Made by a program: the position numbers and the translations under genes. Shown here in pieces: positions 11,088 to 21,535 of a stretch of DNA of 64,000 nt. The stretch is from Lycorma delicatula (Eukaryota; Arthropoda; Insecta; Hemiptera; Fulgoridae). Position 1 is the stretch's first letter, and the number at the start of each line of letters is the position of its first letter. A model generated the notes under the pieces. The model was not told the origin of the DNA, did not search any database, and saw only the letters and a list, made by a program, of their open reading frames with translations. The stretch spans positions 134,667,571 to 134,731,570 of the forward strand of contig NC_134458.1 in the NCBI RefSeq assembly GCF_047948215.1. Reading direction: 5' to 3'.

Positions 11088-13688
11088 TTACGTTTGAATG
11101 AGTTTTCAGGATATAAAATTGGGGTAATATCTTTCTTTGTATTTATAAAAATTACAATTTGTGGTTTTTTCTCTTTAAAATAAGATTAACCATTTTTATC
11201 AAACCTGGAAATACAAATATCTTTGTCACAATACTAAGCCTATTATATTATTATGCTTTTCTTATAATTTTAAACTGCCTAATCTAAAGAGTTTATTTAA
11301 GTTAAAAAAATTTCTTTTTATAAAAACATCATTACTTTCTTCACGACTATATGAAAACTACTAATTTTGGTATTATTCATTAATACCTTATAAAAACATG
11401 TCTTGTTTAATATGTAATTCAATTAAAGAATTAATATTAATAGATTGAACACTTGTAACTAATTCAATCATGCATTCATGTATAAAACAGATAATGAAGT
11501 TAACCTTTGACTTAATTAATTTATGTGAGAATGATTAACGATTGTAAATAAATAAAATTGATTCTTTTTTTTCATTTATCTAATCAAATTAACTGCAATT
11601 TATATAAACTGGATGACTAAAATTTATCAGAGGCAGTATTGTTGCTTATAAAATTCATAAAATAGTACTCATGTTAGTTTTATTTACTATTAATTGTGGT
11701 TGTTTATTTTAGGGATTCATACTTATAAGCAGCATTCTGTCACACAGTGATTTACATAGTAACTGGAGAATAGGATTGATTGGGAAAAGATTATTTATGC
11801 CAAGGAATGAAGAATATAATAGTGTAGAAAATGTTTTATCAACAATAAGTAGGCTATTCAAATGTATTCTATATTTGAAATAAAGTTGAAATTTGAATGT
11901 GCACACTTCTAATTTAATAAATCAAATATTTATTGCCACTGTTGGCAGGATCATCTTAGCAGGGTTCTTTAACGGAACTAGGACCAAATTTCGCTGTGGT
12001 TAACACTTTTAGTGGGAAGTTGTTGTAGTGGTTAATTTGCCTCGAATCCAAGACATTCAATGAAATTGGCTCATTAATGGTTAGAACTAGGCGCGGGATC
12101 TTCATTCTGCGGTTAGGCTTCTAGCTTAGTTCCTGAGGGCGACGTGGTAGCTGCAGGTGTTCGTTGTCTTCTTCTGAAGGCATAAACTAAAAACTATCAT
12201 CTGCATCTGAACGCTGTGGTGTGCAATCAGTTTGAGGGTGAGAAGATGTCCTCCATTAAAGCCACTACTGGCTAGGAACAGAGGGGGTGGTGTAGCGACC
12301 ACACGCTACAAGGCATTAGATCTGCTTCATTAGATACTGCTACAGCAGATACTTCAACCCATCAAAGATACGTTGTTACCATGGGACTCTCTGACAGGAA
12401 TTGGTCCTGTGCCGATTACGATTAGGGCATACCAGAGTTACTCAGCACCACTTTATGTACAATGCGACTGCTACTTGACTGTGCATCACATTCTTGTGAC
12501 TGCATATGTGTTATAAAGCCTTACATTACAAATTCAAATTACCAAGAGACATTCATAGCATCCTAGGAAATAAGAATGTACTGGAATATTTTTACTTCTA
12601 AGAAGAATCAGTATAATTCATATGATTTAACCTGCCATAAATTCTGATATTTTGTTATTCGTGTTAGATATATTGTCCTAATTGTTAATTTTACTCCTAT
12701 TATCAGTCTTATTCCTATTATCTTAGTTTTCACCTTATTTTACAAATATTTTAATATTCGAGGAGTCTTTTGTTACTATTTTTCACCAGAAAAAAATTGC
12801 TCAGAACTAATTTAACAAAATTCACAGTATACTTTTATCAGAATTAAGGTGAAATATTGTGGTATTCTTCATGCTATCATTTCTTGGGTTGCTTCAAATC
12901 TTTATTTAAATTATCCTCATGAAGGTGTGTTTTGTAGAATGAAGATATAAGATAAAACCCCCATTAAATTTGTTAAAATCTGTATCAAAATCTATTATAT
13001 TTGGAAAGTGGTGTTTTGCCCATACCTTGATGAATAGTTTTTTTTGGTTTTTATTAATTAGTATTCATCTAATAAACATTTAAACAAATGTGTTTTTTAA
13101 ACTAATCATTAAAATATTGGCTCTATCTTGCTCTTTTGTTGAGCTATTTTTTTTAAAATCCTAATTTATGTATAAAAAAAATGTTTACATGAGACATGCG
13201 AAGAATTCTGAATTGTGAGGGACTCTTCTGCATTTGAATCTGAAATGTGCAGAAAATTATTTGTTTTTATTTATTGTAAAAATTTAAATTGTTTACTGTT
13301 CATTTTCAAATGTAGGCCCATCATCTTAATAGAGAATTTCACCCTTAAATAATTAAATAACTGACAAATTATTTAATTTTGGGTTTTTTAAAAAAATAAG
13401 TATTGTAAACTATTCTTTTTGAGATCTTATAAATTAGGAAATTTATTCTTAAGCAGAAATGTTAAGTTTTTAAAATTATGTTTTGATAAGCAATAATAAA
13501 AGGTTAGAATATTTATCAAATAATTATTATTTTTAAAATATTGGAAACACTTATTAGTTAGTGTTTTGGGTGATGCATAATGGATTTTACATTATACCTG
13601 ATGAGAAATACTTATTTTTTTCAGCTGTTATTATTAGAATGTATTTTATTATTATATATACTGTTTTAGTTGATGTTTTTTGTTTCAG
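11088..13688. other. AT-rich sequence with a GC-richer island at 11.94-12.53 kb
   Basis: Most of this is featureless AT-rich DNA upstream of the 13689 exon. The segment 11940-12530 is clearly richer in G and C and contains CG-bearing words (ggcgcgggatc, gggcgacgtgg, agcgaccacacgc), unlike both flanks. It has no long open frame. It may be the untranslated part of a retroelement or an old repeat. I see nothing that identifies it. Confidence 0.45.
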
Positions 13689-13819
13689 ATTGAATCATGT
13701 CTAAGATCTCGTGGGTTAGAAGATGAAGATGTGATTTTATCGATCAAAAAGTTGTTTCAAGATTGTAGTGTAAAACTTACAAGGTTGACAGAACTGGAAC
13801 TTGACTGGCATCTAAAGAG
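13689..13819 (+). CDS. Internal coding exon of a large unrecognised + strand gene
   Basis: A good acceptor (ttttttgtttcag) precedes 13689 and a GTACTT donor follows 13819. The frame is open through the exon: 43 codons starting IESCLRSRGLEDEDVI and ending ELELDWHLK, then two bases (ag). The next acceptor at 21536 supplies the third base (a), which gives Arg and keeps the frame into the giant exon; this phase match is why I join them. The peptide has alternating hydrophobic and charged residues, likely helical or coiled coil. It lacks a start codon of its own, so at least one exon lies upstream. I do not recognise the family. Confidence 0.6.
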
Positions 13820-14254
13820 GTACTTATTAATATTTTTATTTATTCTTCTCTGTTCTGTCCTGTATCATAAATAAATAAATATCTCATCCTGATCAAGTAT
13901 GAAATATAGATTATTATTCATGTAATTATAGATTATGTAGCTTACATCATGCAGTAGTCTTAATCATATCAATAAATCAGTTTCCATAATTTATGATGAA
14001 AGTTAACTGGCATTGAGTATGATTTTTCACAGATAGTGATTGTTCGTTCATTTATGTTTGCTGCGTGCTTGTTCTAGTAGGCCAGTATTATGGAAAAAGA
14101 TTTAACTGTAAAAATGACTGGTTGAAATGATAGTTTAAACTAATTATAAACTATATTAATTATCTACTCTATACATAGCTAATCTTTCCTGAATTCACCC
14201 TTGTAATGAAATTAAATTTTATCCCTTTTTTCTTGATTAGCTGAGGTATGTGTT

Positions 14255-16085
14255 GAAAAATTCCCGTGGCACTTCCCCTGGAAATGATCACATTCAGTCA
14301 ATTCCCGTGGCACTTCCCCTGGAAATATCACATTCAGTCATCTACCTGAGAGAAACACCCTAATTGCCCCAGAACAATGCAGTTTTCGCCAAGGTAGATT
14401 GGCTATCAATCATGTAGTTGCCTTTGAATCTGTTATTCAAAACAACTTCCTACTTTGCCAATGCCTGGTTGCGGTATTTTTTGATATGCAATAGGCGCAC
14501 GACACAGCTTGGAGAAGTAGAATCCTAATAAATAAACTGCATGAATGGGGTATACAAGGAAATCTCCTTGCAATTATCAGGGGTTTCCTCAGTAGTTGAT
14601 CTTTCAACTTTTAAGTTGGAACAATATATCCAGAAGTTACACAAAAGAAAACTGAATACCACAGGGAAGTTTCGTAAGTGTTACCGTATTTGCATTAGCC
14701 ATAAATAGTTTAACAAACTGCATGTGAAAACCCATTATGTGTTCTTTATTTGTTGACGAAAAAAAAAAAAATTTTTTGCTCCAAAATACAATAACCAGTT
14801 TAGAATCGTGGTGTAAAACGACTGGTTTCAAGTTTCCTCTGGAGAAAATTAAATGTTGAACCAGCTGAAGCAGGTTGCATTTTACCAGCTGTAGCAGGTT
14901 GCAATACTAACATGGGTAACACATTTAAAGAAGCTGAATCTCCATGATTCACTGCTCTTAGAATGATAGATTCTGTCCATCATTCATTCGTCATCCATCT
15001 TGCTGCAGGTGCTTTTCGTTCAAGCCTCTGTGGTAAGTCTACTGGTGGAAAGTGGTGAGCAATCCTTTTCAAATAGACTGAATCAAATGATTTGCACATA
15101 CATAGCTTGTATTATAGTGCAATGAAATCATCCAACATTTGACGTGGTGCTCTCTAACCAACATTGGATTTGATACCAAGGGCAAGATCAACTCCTCCAC
15201 CAAGCATCAGAGCTCACAATCTTTTTTCAGCTCTAAGTATACAATTAACTACTGTACTTACTATTGCTCCTTGTTATTATCCTCCTTGGCAGTCTTCTCT
15301 CATCAATTTTTGCTTCAATATAAGAACACAAATTCGGGTTATCTTGCAAAATGAATTTTATAATATTATGGATAACACAAATCCTGATGTTACTTTTAGA
15401 CTCTAGAAATGCTAATTCTGTTGGTTGTGGTTTTGTAGTTGGCAATAGAACACACAAGTTTGGCCTTCCCAGCACCACCAGTATTTTGGTCGCAGAACTG
15501 TATGCAATTAAGACCTTACATATGGTTAGCCCAAAATTTTGACATGTTCTTGTTTGCTTAGATTCCATAAGTGTCTTACAGGTATTTGACTTAATTTTCC
15601 AGACACCCTGTTTATGCGATGCAGTGTGTTATTTTTGCGAATGACTAGATGTAATACAACTGAGCTTTTGCTGGATCCCAACCATATTGGAATTTCAGGC
15701 AACAAGTGTGCTGATAGTGCGGCAAAAGAAGCTTGTTTCCAGCTTGTTTTTTGCTAATCGTTCAAATGATCTTATCTGTTTTCAAAAGAGGGTAGTTTAT
15801 GAGTGGTTGTGTGAATGGAATGCCATTATCTTAAGAATAAACTTCATCCAGTTAAGAACACTGTGTCCTGTGGAGCTCCTCAAGCAGAAATAATCATCAG
15901 GAGGAGGTTATTATCAGCTGTTGGCGAATAGGGCACACTAAGCTCACTCATGTATATCTGATAACAGATTCATCAGTTGGTGCTTGCTGCAACTGCGAAC
16001 TGACTATCTGTTGTATGGTATTGTCACAAGTTTAAACTAGAGGCTAACATGCAAACTATTCTAGGTGACAACAAAATGTTTTTAG
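14255..16085 (+). pseudogene. Degenerate Jockey/I-type LINE (RT and RNase H remnants)
   Basis: Broken + strand frames carry non-LTR retrotransposon landmarks. Around 14360-14600 there is APEQCSFRQGRLAINHVVAF, equivalent to the family's 'QFGFR..ST..' block, then a short FFDMQ-type remnant of the first RT catalytic segment, then AHDTAWRSRILINKLHEWG. Around 15380-15750 comes an RNase H domain: GCGFVVGNRTHKF, an AELYAIK helix, VLVCLDSISVLQ, and HIGISGNKCADSAAKEA with the typical His and Asp-containing end motif. After this, GHTKLTHVYL near 15940 matches the C-terminal tail of such polyproteins. Many stops and shifts make it dead. The RNase H domain separates it from the RTE-like LINE downstream. 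Confidence 0.75.
14260..14340. repeat. 41-bp tandem duplication
   Basis: The unit starting attcccgtggcacttcccct occurs at 14260-14300 and again at 14301-14340, differing by one deleted base. It lies at the 5' edge of the reverse-transcriptase remnant. Confidence 0.9.
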
Positions 16086-17075
16086 GGTCGTCCATTTATA
16101 CTCAAATATTTAAATTATTGTGTGTTTCAGGTATTCATGCCAATTGCTATAGAGTTGCAAATTTTAATTTTGGAATCAAGTATATAATGTGATGTAAACT
16201 TGTTAAACTTGTAAACTTGTAAACTTGTGATGTAAACTTGTAAACTTATTACAACAAATAAATAAAAATTTTGTTTTAAATTTCATTTTAATATAGTTTT
16301 CAGGTGATGATAGTGGAAGTGTTTTTCGCCTACAAAAAAACCAGCCCAAAAAATAGTTTCATTTTATCCTCAACACCATTATCTTGTTGTTCCTTGAACT
16401 TCATCTTTAAACATGTTCTTAGTAGCACTCCCGCTTTTTTTGTCATTCTGTAGTTAACTTTAATGTAGATAAAATTAAACAGAAATTCCAGAATAATTAA
16501 ATAAGATGAAAGAGAAATTAAACTAGAAAATCCAAAAATAATAAGATTAAATAATAATAATTAATATTAAATAATCAGATGTTTCACCAAATCTATTTAC
16601 ATATACACATATATAATGCCTATTAAATTACATATACACATTTTTAAAAGTACATAAATTTTATTTCACTAAAAACTTCTGATTTTTTTTCATATTTTTA
16701 TTATTGAATTATTATTTAACTTTTTTAAAATCATGGGTTAATAATTTTTAATAAATCAATAAATTTAAATTCCTCCTCTATGAATCATGAGACCTTGCCG
16801 TTGGTGAGGGGGCTTGAGTGCTCAGGGATACAGAGTAGCTGGACCGAAGGTGCAACCATATCGGAGAGGTATCTGTTGAGAGCCAGACTAAGGAATGATT
16901 CCTGAAAGAGGGCAGCAGCTCTTTCAGTAGTTGTTAGGGGCGTGAGTCACAATGACTTAAACGGCCGTATCAACATCACTCAGTCCTCTGAGTACTGCGC
17001 AGCTGAAAGCAATGGAAAACTACAGCTGCTTTTTTTCCAAGAAAATGTGGCTCTCTGCATTTTCACATAGCAACA

Positions 17076-17552
17076 ATGGAGGCGCCTTCCTTGGTAAAAT
17101 ATTCCGGAGGTAAAATAGTCCCCCGTTCGGATCTCCGGGTGGGGACTACTAAGGAAGGGGTCACCAGAAAATTAAAAAATAACATTCTACGAGTCGGAGC
17201 GTGGAATGTTAGAAGCTTAAAAAAGGTTGGTAGGCTAGAAAATTTAAAAAGGGAAATGGATAGGGTGAATGTGGATATAGTAGGAATTAGTGAGGTTCGG
17301 TGGGAAGAGGAAGGCGACTTTTGGTCAGGTGATTTTAGAGTAATTAACTCAGCGTCAAATAATGGGCAGGCAGGAGTAGGTTTCGTGATGAACAAGAAGA
17401 TAGGGAGGAGAGTGGAGTATTTCAAAACGCATAGCGATAGAATCATTGTAATAAGGATAAAATCAAAACCTAAACCGACAACGATTGTTAACGTTTATAT
17501 GCCTACAAGCGCCCATGATGATGATGAGGTAGTGTGTATACGAAGAGATTGA
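17076..17552 (+). CDS. LINE apurinic-like endonuclease, N-terminal part (frameshifted from the RT frame)
   Basis: An ATG opens a 158-codon frame. After about 35 residues the endonuclease/exonuclease/phosphatase fold begins: RVGAWNVRSL (the family's N-terminal WNV block), VDIVGISEVRWEE (with the catalytic Glu), then IINVYMPTS-like text. It stops at 17550 after VCIRRD. The continuation, GDWNASIG and SDHN, lies in the next frame from 17533 on. Compared with the 59.7-kb copy, which reads gtagagtgtgta, this copy reads gtagtgtgta: two bases (ag) are missing near 17531. Restoring the frame would join it to the RT frame, so the intact ancestor had one EN-RT protein of about 1,000 residues. In a cell this protein would nick target DNA for target-primed reverse transcription. 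Confidence 0.8.
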   Translation: MEAPSLVKYSGGKIVPRSDLRVGTTKEGVTRKLKNNILRVGAWNVRSLKKVGRLENLKREMDRVNVDIVGISEVRWEEEGDFWSGDFRVINSASNNGQAGVGFVMNKKIGRRVEYFKTHSDRIIVIRIKSKPKPTTIVNVYMPTSAHDDDEVVCIRRD

Positions 17553-20031
17553 TGAAGCAATTAAACACGTAAAGGGAGATGAAAATTTAATAATAGTTGG
17601 AGATTGGAATGCAAGCATTGGAAAAGGCAAGGAAGGAAATATAGTGGGTGAATACGGGCTGGGCAAAAGGAATGAAAGAGGGGACCGACTTATAGAGTTT
17701 TGCACGAAGTATAATTTAGTAATTGCCAACACCCAATTTAAAAATCATAATAGAAGAATATACACTTGGAAAAAGCCAGGCGATACTGGAAGGTATCAGA
17801 TAGATTATATCATGGTTAAGCAAAGATTTAGAAATCAACTCGTTGACTGCAAAACTTACCCTGGAGCAGACATTGATAGCGACCATAATTTGATGATAAT
17901 GAAATGTAGATTGGGGTTTAAAAATCTGAAGAAAAGTTGTCAGATGAATCGGTGGAATTTAGAGAAGCTTGAGGAAGAGGAGGTAAAGAAGATTTTTGAG
18001 GAGGACATCGCAAGAGGTCTGAGTAAAAAAGATATGGTAGAAAATGTAGAAGAAGAATGGGAGAATGTTAAAAAGGAAATTCTTAAATCAGCAGAAGCAA
18101 ACTTAGGCGGAATAAAGAGAACTGGTAGAAAACCTTGGGTTTCAGACGATATATTGCAGCTGATGGATGAACGTAGAAAATATAAGAATGCTAATGATGA
18201 AGAAAGTAAAAGGAACTATCGGCAATTAAGAAATGCTATAAATAGGAAATGCAAACTGGCGAAAGAAGAGTGGATTAAAGAAAAGTGTTCAGAAGTGGAA
18301 AGAGAAATGAACATTGGTAAAATTGACGGAGCATACAGGAAAGTTAAGGAAAATTTTGGGGTACATAAATTAAAATCTAATAATGTGTTAAACAAAGATG
18401 GTACACCAATATATAATACGAAAGGTAAAGTCGATAGATGGGTGGAATATATTGAAGAGTTATACGGAGGAAATGAATTAGAAAATGGTGTTATAGAGGA
18501 AGAAGAGGAAGTTGAGGAGGATGAAATGGGAGAAACAATACTGAGATCTGAATTTAAGAGAGCATTAAAAGATTTAAATGGCAGAAAGGCTCCTGGAATA
18601 GACGGAATACCTGTAGAATTACTGCGCAGTGCAGGTGAGGAAGCGATTGATAGATTATACAAACTGGTGTGTAATATTTATGAAAAAGGGGAATTTCCGT
18701 CAGACTTCAAAAAAAGTGTTATAGTTATGATACCAAAGAAAGCAGGGGCAGATAAATGTGAAGAATACAGAACAATTAGTTTAACTAGTCATGCATCAAA
18801 AATCTTAACTAGAATTTTATACAGAAGAATTGAGAGGAGAGTGGAAGAAGTGTTAGGAGAAGACCAATTTGGTTTCAGGAAAAGTATAGGGACAAGGGAA
18901 GCAATTTTAGGCCTCAGATTAATAGTAGAAGGAAGATTAAAGAAAAACAAACCAACATACTTGGCGTTTATAGACCTAGAAAAGGCTTTCGATAACGTAG
19001 ATTGGAATAAAATGTTCAGCATTTTAAAAAAATTAGGGTTCAAATACAGAGATAGAAGAACAATTGCTAACATGTACAGGAACCAAACAGCAACAATAAC
19101 AATTGAAGAACATAAGAAAGAAGCCCTAATAAGAAAGGGAGTCCGACAAGGATGTTCCCTATCTCCGTTACTTTTTAATCTTTACATGGAACTAGCAGTT
19201 AATGATGTTAAAGAACAATTTAGATTCGGAGTAACAGTACAAGGTGAAAAGATAAAGATGCTACGATTTGCTGATGATATAGTAATTCTAGCCGAGAGTA
19301 AAAAGGATTTAGAAGAAACAATGAACGGCATAGATGAAGTCCTACGCAAGAACTATCGCATGAAAATAAACAAGAACAAAACAAAAGTAATGAAATGTAG
19401 TAGAAATAACAAAGATGGACCACTGAATGTAAAAATAGGAGGAGAAAAGATTATGGAGGTAGAAGAATTTTGTTATTTGGGAAGTAAAATTACTAAAGAT
19501 GGACGAAGCAGGAGCGATATAAAATGCCGAATAGCACAAGCTAAACGAGCCTTCAGTAAGAAATATAATTTGTTTACATCAAAAATTAATTTAAATCTCA
19601 GGAAAAGATTTTTGAAAGTGTATGTTTGGAGTGTCGCTTTATATGGAAGTGAAACTTGGACAATCGGAGTATCTGAGAAGAAAAGATTAGAAGCTTTTGA
19701 AATGTGGTGCTATAGGAGAATGTTAAAAATCAGATGGGTGGATAAAGTGACAAATGAAGAGGTATTGCGGCAAATAGATGAAGAAAGAAGCATTTGGAAG
19801 AATATAGTTAAAAGAAGAGACAGACTTATAGGCCACATACTAAGGCATCCTGGAATAGTCGCTTTAATATTGGAAGGACAGGTGGAAGGGAAAAATTGTG
19901 TAGGCAGGCCACGTTTGGAGTATGTAAAACAAATTGTTGGGGATGTAGGATGTAGAGGGTATACTGAAATGAAACGACTAGCACTAGATAGGGAATCTTG
20001 GAGAGCTGTATCAAACCAGTCAAATGACTGA
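17533..20031 (+). CDS. LINE endonuclease C-terminal part and reverse transcriptase
   Basis: The frame is open from 17533 to the TGA at 20029-20031; the first GTG is at 17644 and the first ATG later, so it probably lacks its own start and depends on the upstream frame. It carries the end of the endonuclease (GDWNASIG; SDHNLMIMK near 17880), then the RT domain: RKAPGIDGIP near 18585, DQFGFRKSIGTREA near 18860, AFIDLEKAFDNVDW near 18964 (first catalytic Asp), GVRQGCSLSPLLFNLYME near 19139, and FADDIVILAE near 19266 (catalytic Asp pair). The C-terminal tail has MWCYRRMLKIRWVD and the RRDRLIGHILRHPG block. All RT motifs are intact, so only the 2-nt deletion near 17531 clearly disables this copy. 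Confidence 0.85.
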   Translation, partial: CVYEEIDEAIKHVKGDENLIIVGDWNASIGKGKEGNIVGEYGLGKRNERGDRLIEFCTKYNLVIANTQFKNHNRRIYTWKKPGDTGRYQIDYIMVKQRFRNQLVDCKTYPGADIDSDHNLMIMKCRLGFKNLKKSCQMNRWNLEKLEEEEVKKIFEEDIARGLSKKDMVENVEEEWENVKKEILKSAEANLGGIKRTGRKPWVSDDILQLMDERRKYKNANDEESKRNYRQLRNAINRKCKLAKEEWIKEKCSEVEREMNIGKIDGAYRKVKENFGVHKLKSNNVLNKDGTPIYNTKGKVDRWVEYIEELYGGNELENGVIEEEEEVEEDEMGETILRSEFKRALKDLNGRKAPGIDGIPVELLRSAGEEAIDRLYKLVCNIYEKGEFPSDFKKSVIVMIPKKAGADKCEEYRTISLTSHASKILTRILYRRIERRVEEVLGEDQFGFRKSIGTREAILGLRLIVEGRLKKNKPTYLAFIDLEKAFDNVDWNKMFSILKKLGFKYRDRRTIANMYRNQTATITIEEHKKEALIRKGVRQGCSLSPLLFNLYMELAVNDVKEQFRFGVTVQGEKIKMLRFADDIVILAESKKDLEETMNGIDEVLRKNYRMKINKNKTKVMKCSRNNKDGPLNVKIGGEKIMEVEEFCYLGSKITKDGRSRSDIKCRIAQAKRAFSKKYNLFTSKINLNLRKRFLKVYVWSVALYGSETWTIGVSEKKRLEAFEMWCYRRMLKIRWVDKVTNEEVLRQIDEERSIWKNIVKRRDRLIGHILRHPGIVALILEGQVEGKNCVGRPRLEYVKQIVGDVGCRGYTEMKRLALDRESWRAVSNQSND

Positions 20032-20075
20032 AGACAAAAAAAAAAAAAAAAAAATTTAAATTAAAAAATAAAAAA

Positions 20076-20505
20076 ATTCGAACTGACGTGCCTTCCATTG
20101 TAAGATCCAAATATTTCATTAATTAAAATTTAATTTGGCTATAACTCTGGAACCAATGAAAATAAGCACCACTTATGATATATCATTGAAATTCTCTAAA
20201 TGAGGGCTTATTACTGTAGTTAAGAAAGAGTCTAAAATCCAAATTCTTGGGGATTTTGGTCTTTTTTCACTTTTGGTCCAGTCAAAAGGGGAGTTGCAAA
20301 ACTAGTTATTACAATAACAGTCCTAAATCCAAAATTTGAACATCCTATGGCTAATCGTTTTTGAGTTACATGAGATAGAGATACGTACGTATGTACATAC
20401 GTATGTACAGACATCATGCCAGAACTAGTCAAAATGGATATTTCTGTTGAAAATTTCGTGATCACAATACTTCCTTTACTTCGTATGAGGAAGTAAAAAT
20501 ACATA
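20076..20505. repeat. Probable dispersed repeat with palindromic GTAC-rich core
   Basis: Just after the LINE target duplication comes a block with text typical of a high-copy insect repeat: an oddly fluent non-coding sequence with 'tttggtcttttttcactttt', then a near-palindromic stretch at 20380-20410 built from tacgta, gtac and catacg, then 'cttcctttacttcgtatgagg'. No second copy in this window proves it repetitive, so the call rests on pattern only. Confidence 0.35.
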
Positions 20506-21535
20506 CTGTACTTTTAATACATATGTAAAAGAAAGTTAATAGTATTATATATTACAATACCTTTCAAGTTAATATGCACATTTATAAATTAAATTTCAAC
20601 TATTATAATTATTTAACTAATCTATCTTTAATGTTTTACAGACACTATGAAGTTGTGTCTGACTGCATATGTATATGCAGTCTTATACATTAAGTTGTAT
20701 TTTAATATTTTTGCAGGACTCTTAAGTATGATTTAACATAATAGATTTTCATTAATTGAAGTACCCACACTATTTAATAATGAAATAAGAAATAAGTGTA
20801 TGTGTTTGACAATCAATGGAGTCAGTAATTCTGCAGCATAATGCTTGGCCACATAAATCATTGTGTCTGTTCCATTTGACTAAGTTATATTTCAATTATA
20901 CTTATTTGCTCTGATAAAAAAATGATACATTTTGACTGGCTTGCGTCTTGTCAAGAAGTATTAATTTTTCATAGCAATGCAATGTACATATTTACAAATT
21001 TATATCTTTGTTGACATTTTATGATAGGAAAAAACAATAATAAGCATACCTTTATTAGCTAAAATTAAAAAAAAATCTGACCAAACAAATGACTACAAAC
21101 TATTCACTCTAACCAACGCTTTGGTGAGAAGTATATAACCAAATGTGTGCCTGAATAACAATATGAATTTGGTAGATGAATGGCAATTGAATGCAGGGGA
21201 CCGTAAGTAGAATAGTGAAATTGTATGCATTATCAACTGTGGGTTACTCAAGAGGCTCCTATTTACACCATGGAGACAGCAGTAAACATGTTAAGTGTTG
21301 CTGATATTAGATTACATATTAACAAAGGTGTATTTACCTTTTACTCCAAAGTCTGTCTGGATTTGAATGCCAGTAAAGTTTTGCATTTTCTATATAGTTG
21401 TGGGACCAAAATAAAAAATATAAGATATACATGCCTTCATTTCATGGTATTTATTTACTCAGATATTTTAATTTGTTAAATGTTGATAAAAAATTATTTG
21501 CTAATTGTAATATTATTTAAACTTTTATTTTTTAG

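Larger units (their letters stand above)
16761..20062 (+). mobile_element. Full-length RTE-like non-LTR retrotransposon, copy 1
   Basis: The element spans roughly 16772-20051, flanked by an 11-bp direct repeat aaatttaaatt (16761-16771 and 20052-20062) that I read as the target-site duplication; the repeat is low in complexity, so it is a probable call. It has a leader of about 300 nt shared with the copy at 58.9 kb, then endonuclease and reverse-transcriptase coding regions, then a 3' end 'caaatgactgaagac' and poly(A). There is no RNase H domain. The RTE-like assignment rests on the single EN-RT layout and the C-terminal tail (YGSETWTIG, RRMLKIRWVD, RRDRLIGHILRHPG); a phylogeny would decide the clade. 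Two other copies lie in this window. Confidence 0.85.
13820..21535 (+). other. Intron of the large + strand gene, loaded with retroelements
   Basis: This is the inferred 7.7-kb intron between GTACTT at 13820 and the acceptor ttttattttttag ending at 21535. It contains a Jockey/I-type remnant (14.26-16.08 kb), a full-length RTE-like LINE (16.77-20.05 kb) and a dispersed-repeat-like block (20.08-20.50 kb). The parts between them (13.82-14.25, 16.09-16.76 and 20.50-21.53 kb) are AT-rich and I see nothing coding in them. An extra small exon inside cannot be excluded. Confidence 0.5.

Noticed and set aside
15245..15568. Open frame of 107 codons on the - strand
   Set aside because: It is the complement of the RNase H region of the Jockey/I-type remnant, whose + strand reading has recognisable motifs.
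21480..21535. ATG at 21480 as the start of the giant reading frame (MLIKNYLLIV...)
   Set aside because: The first 18 codons are AT-rich intron text ending in a good acceptor (tttttttag), and the upstream exon at 13689 splices in with matching phase. The hydrophobic start is therefore not a signal peptide.
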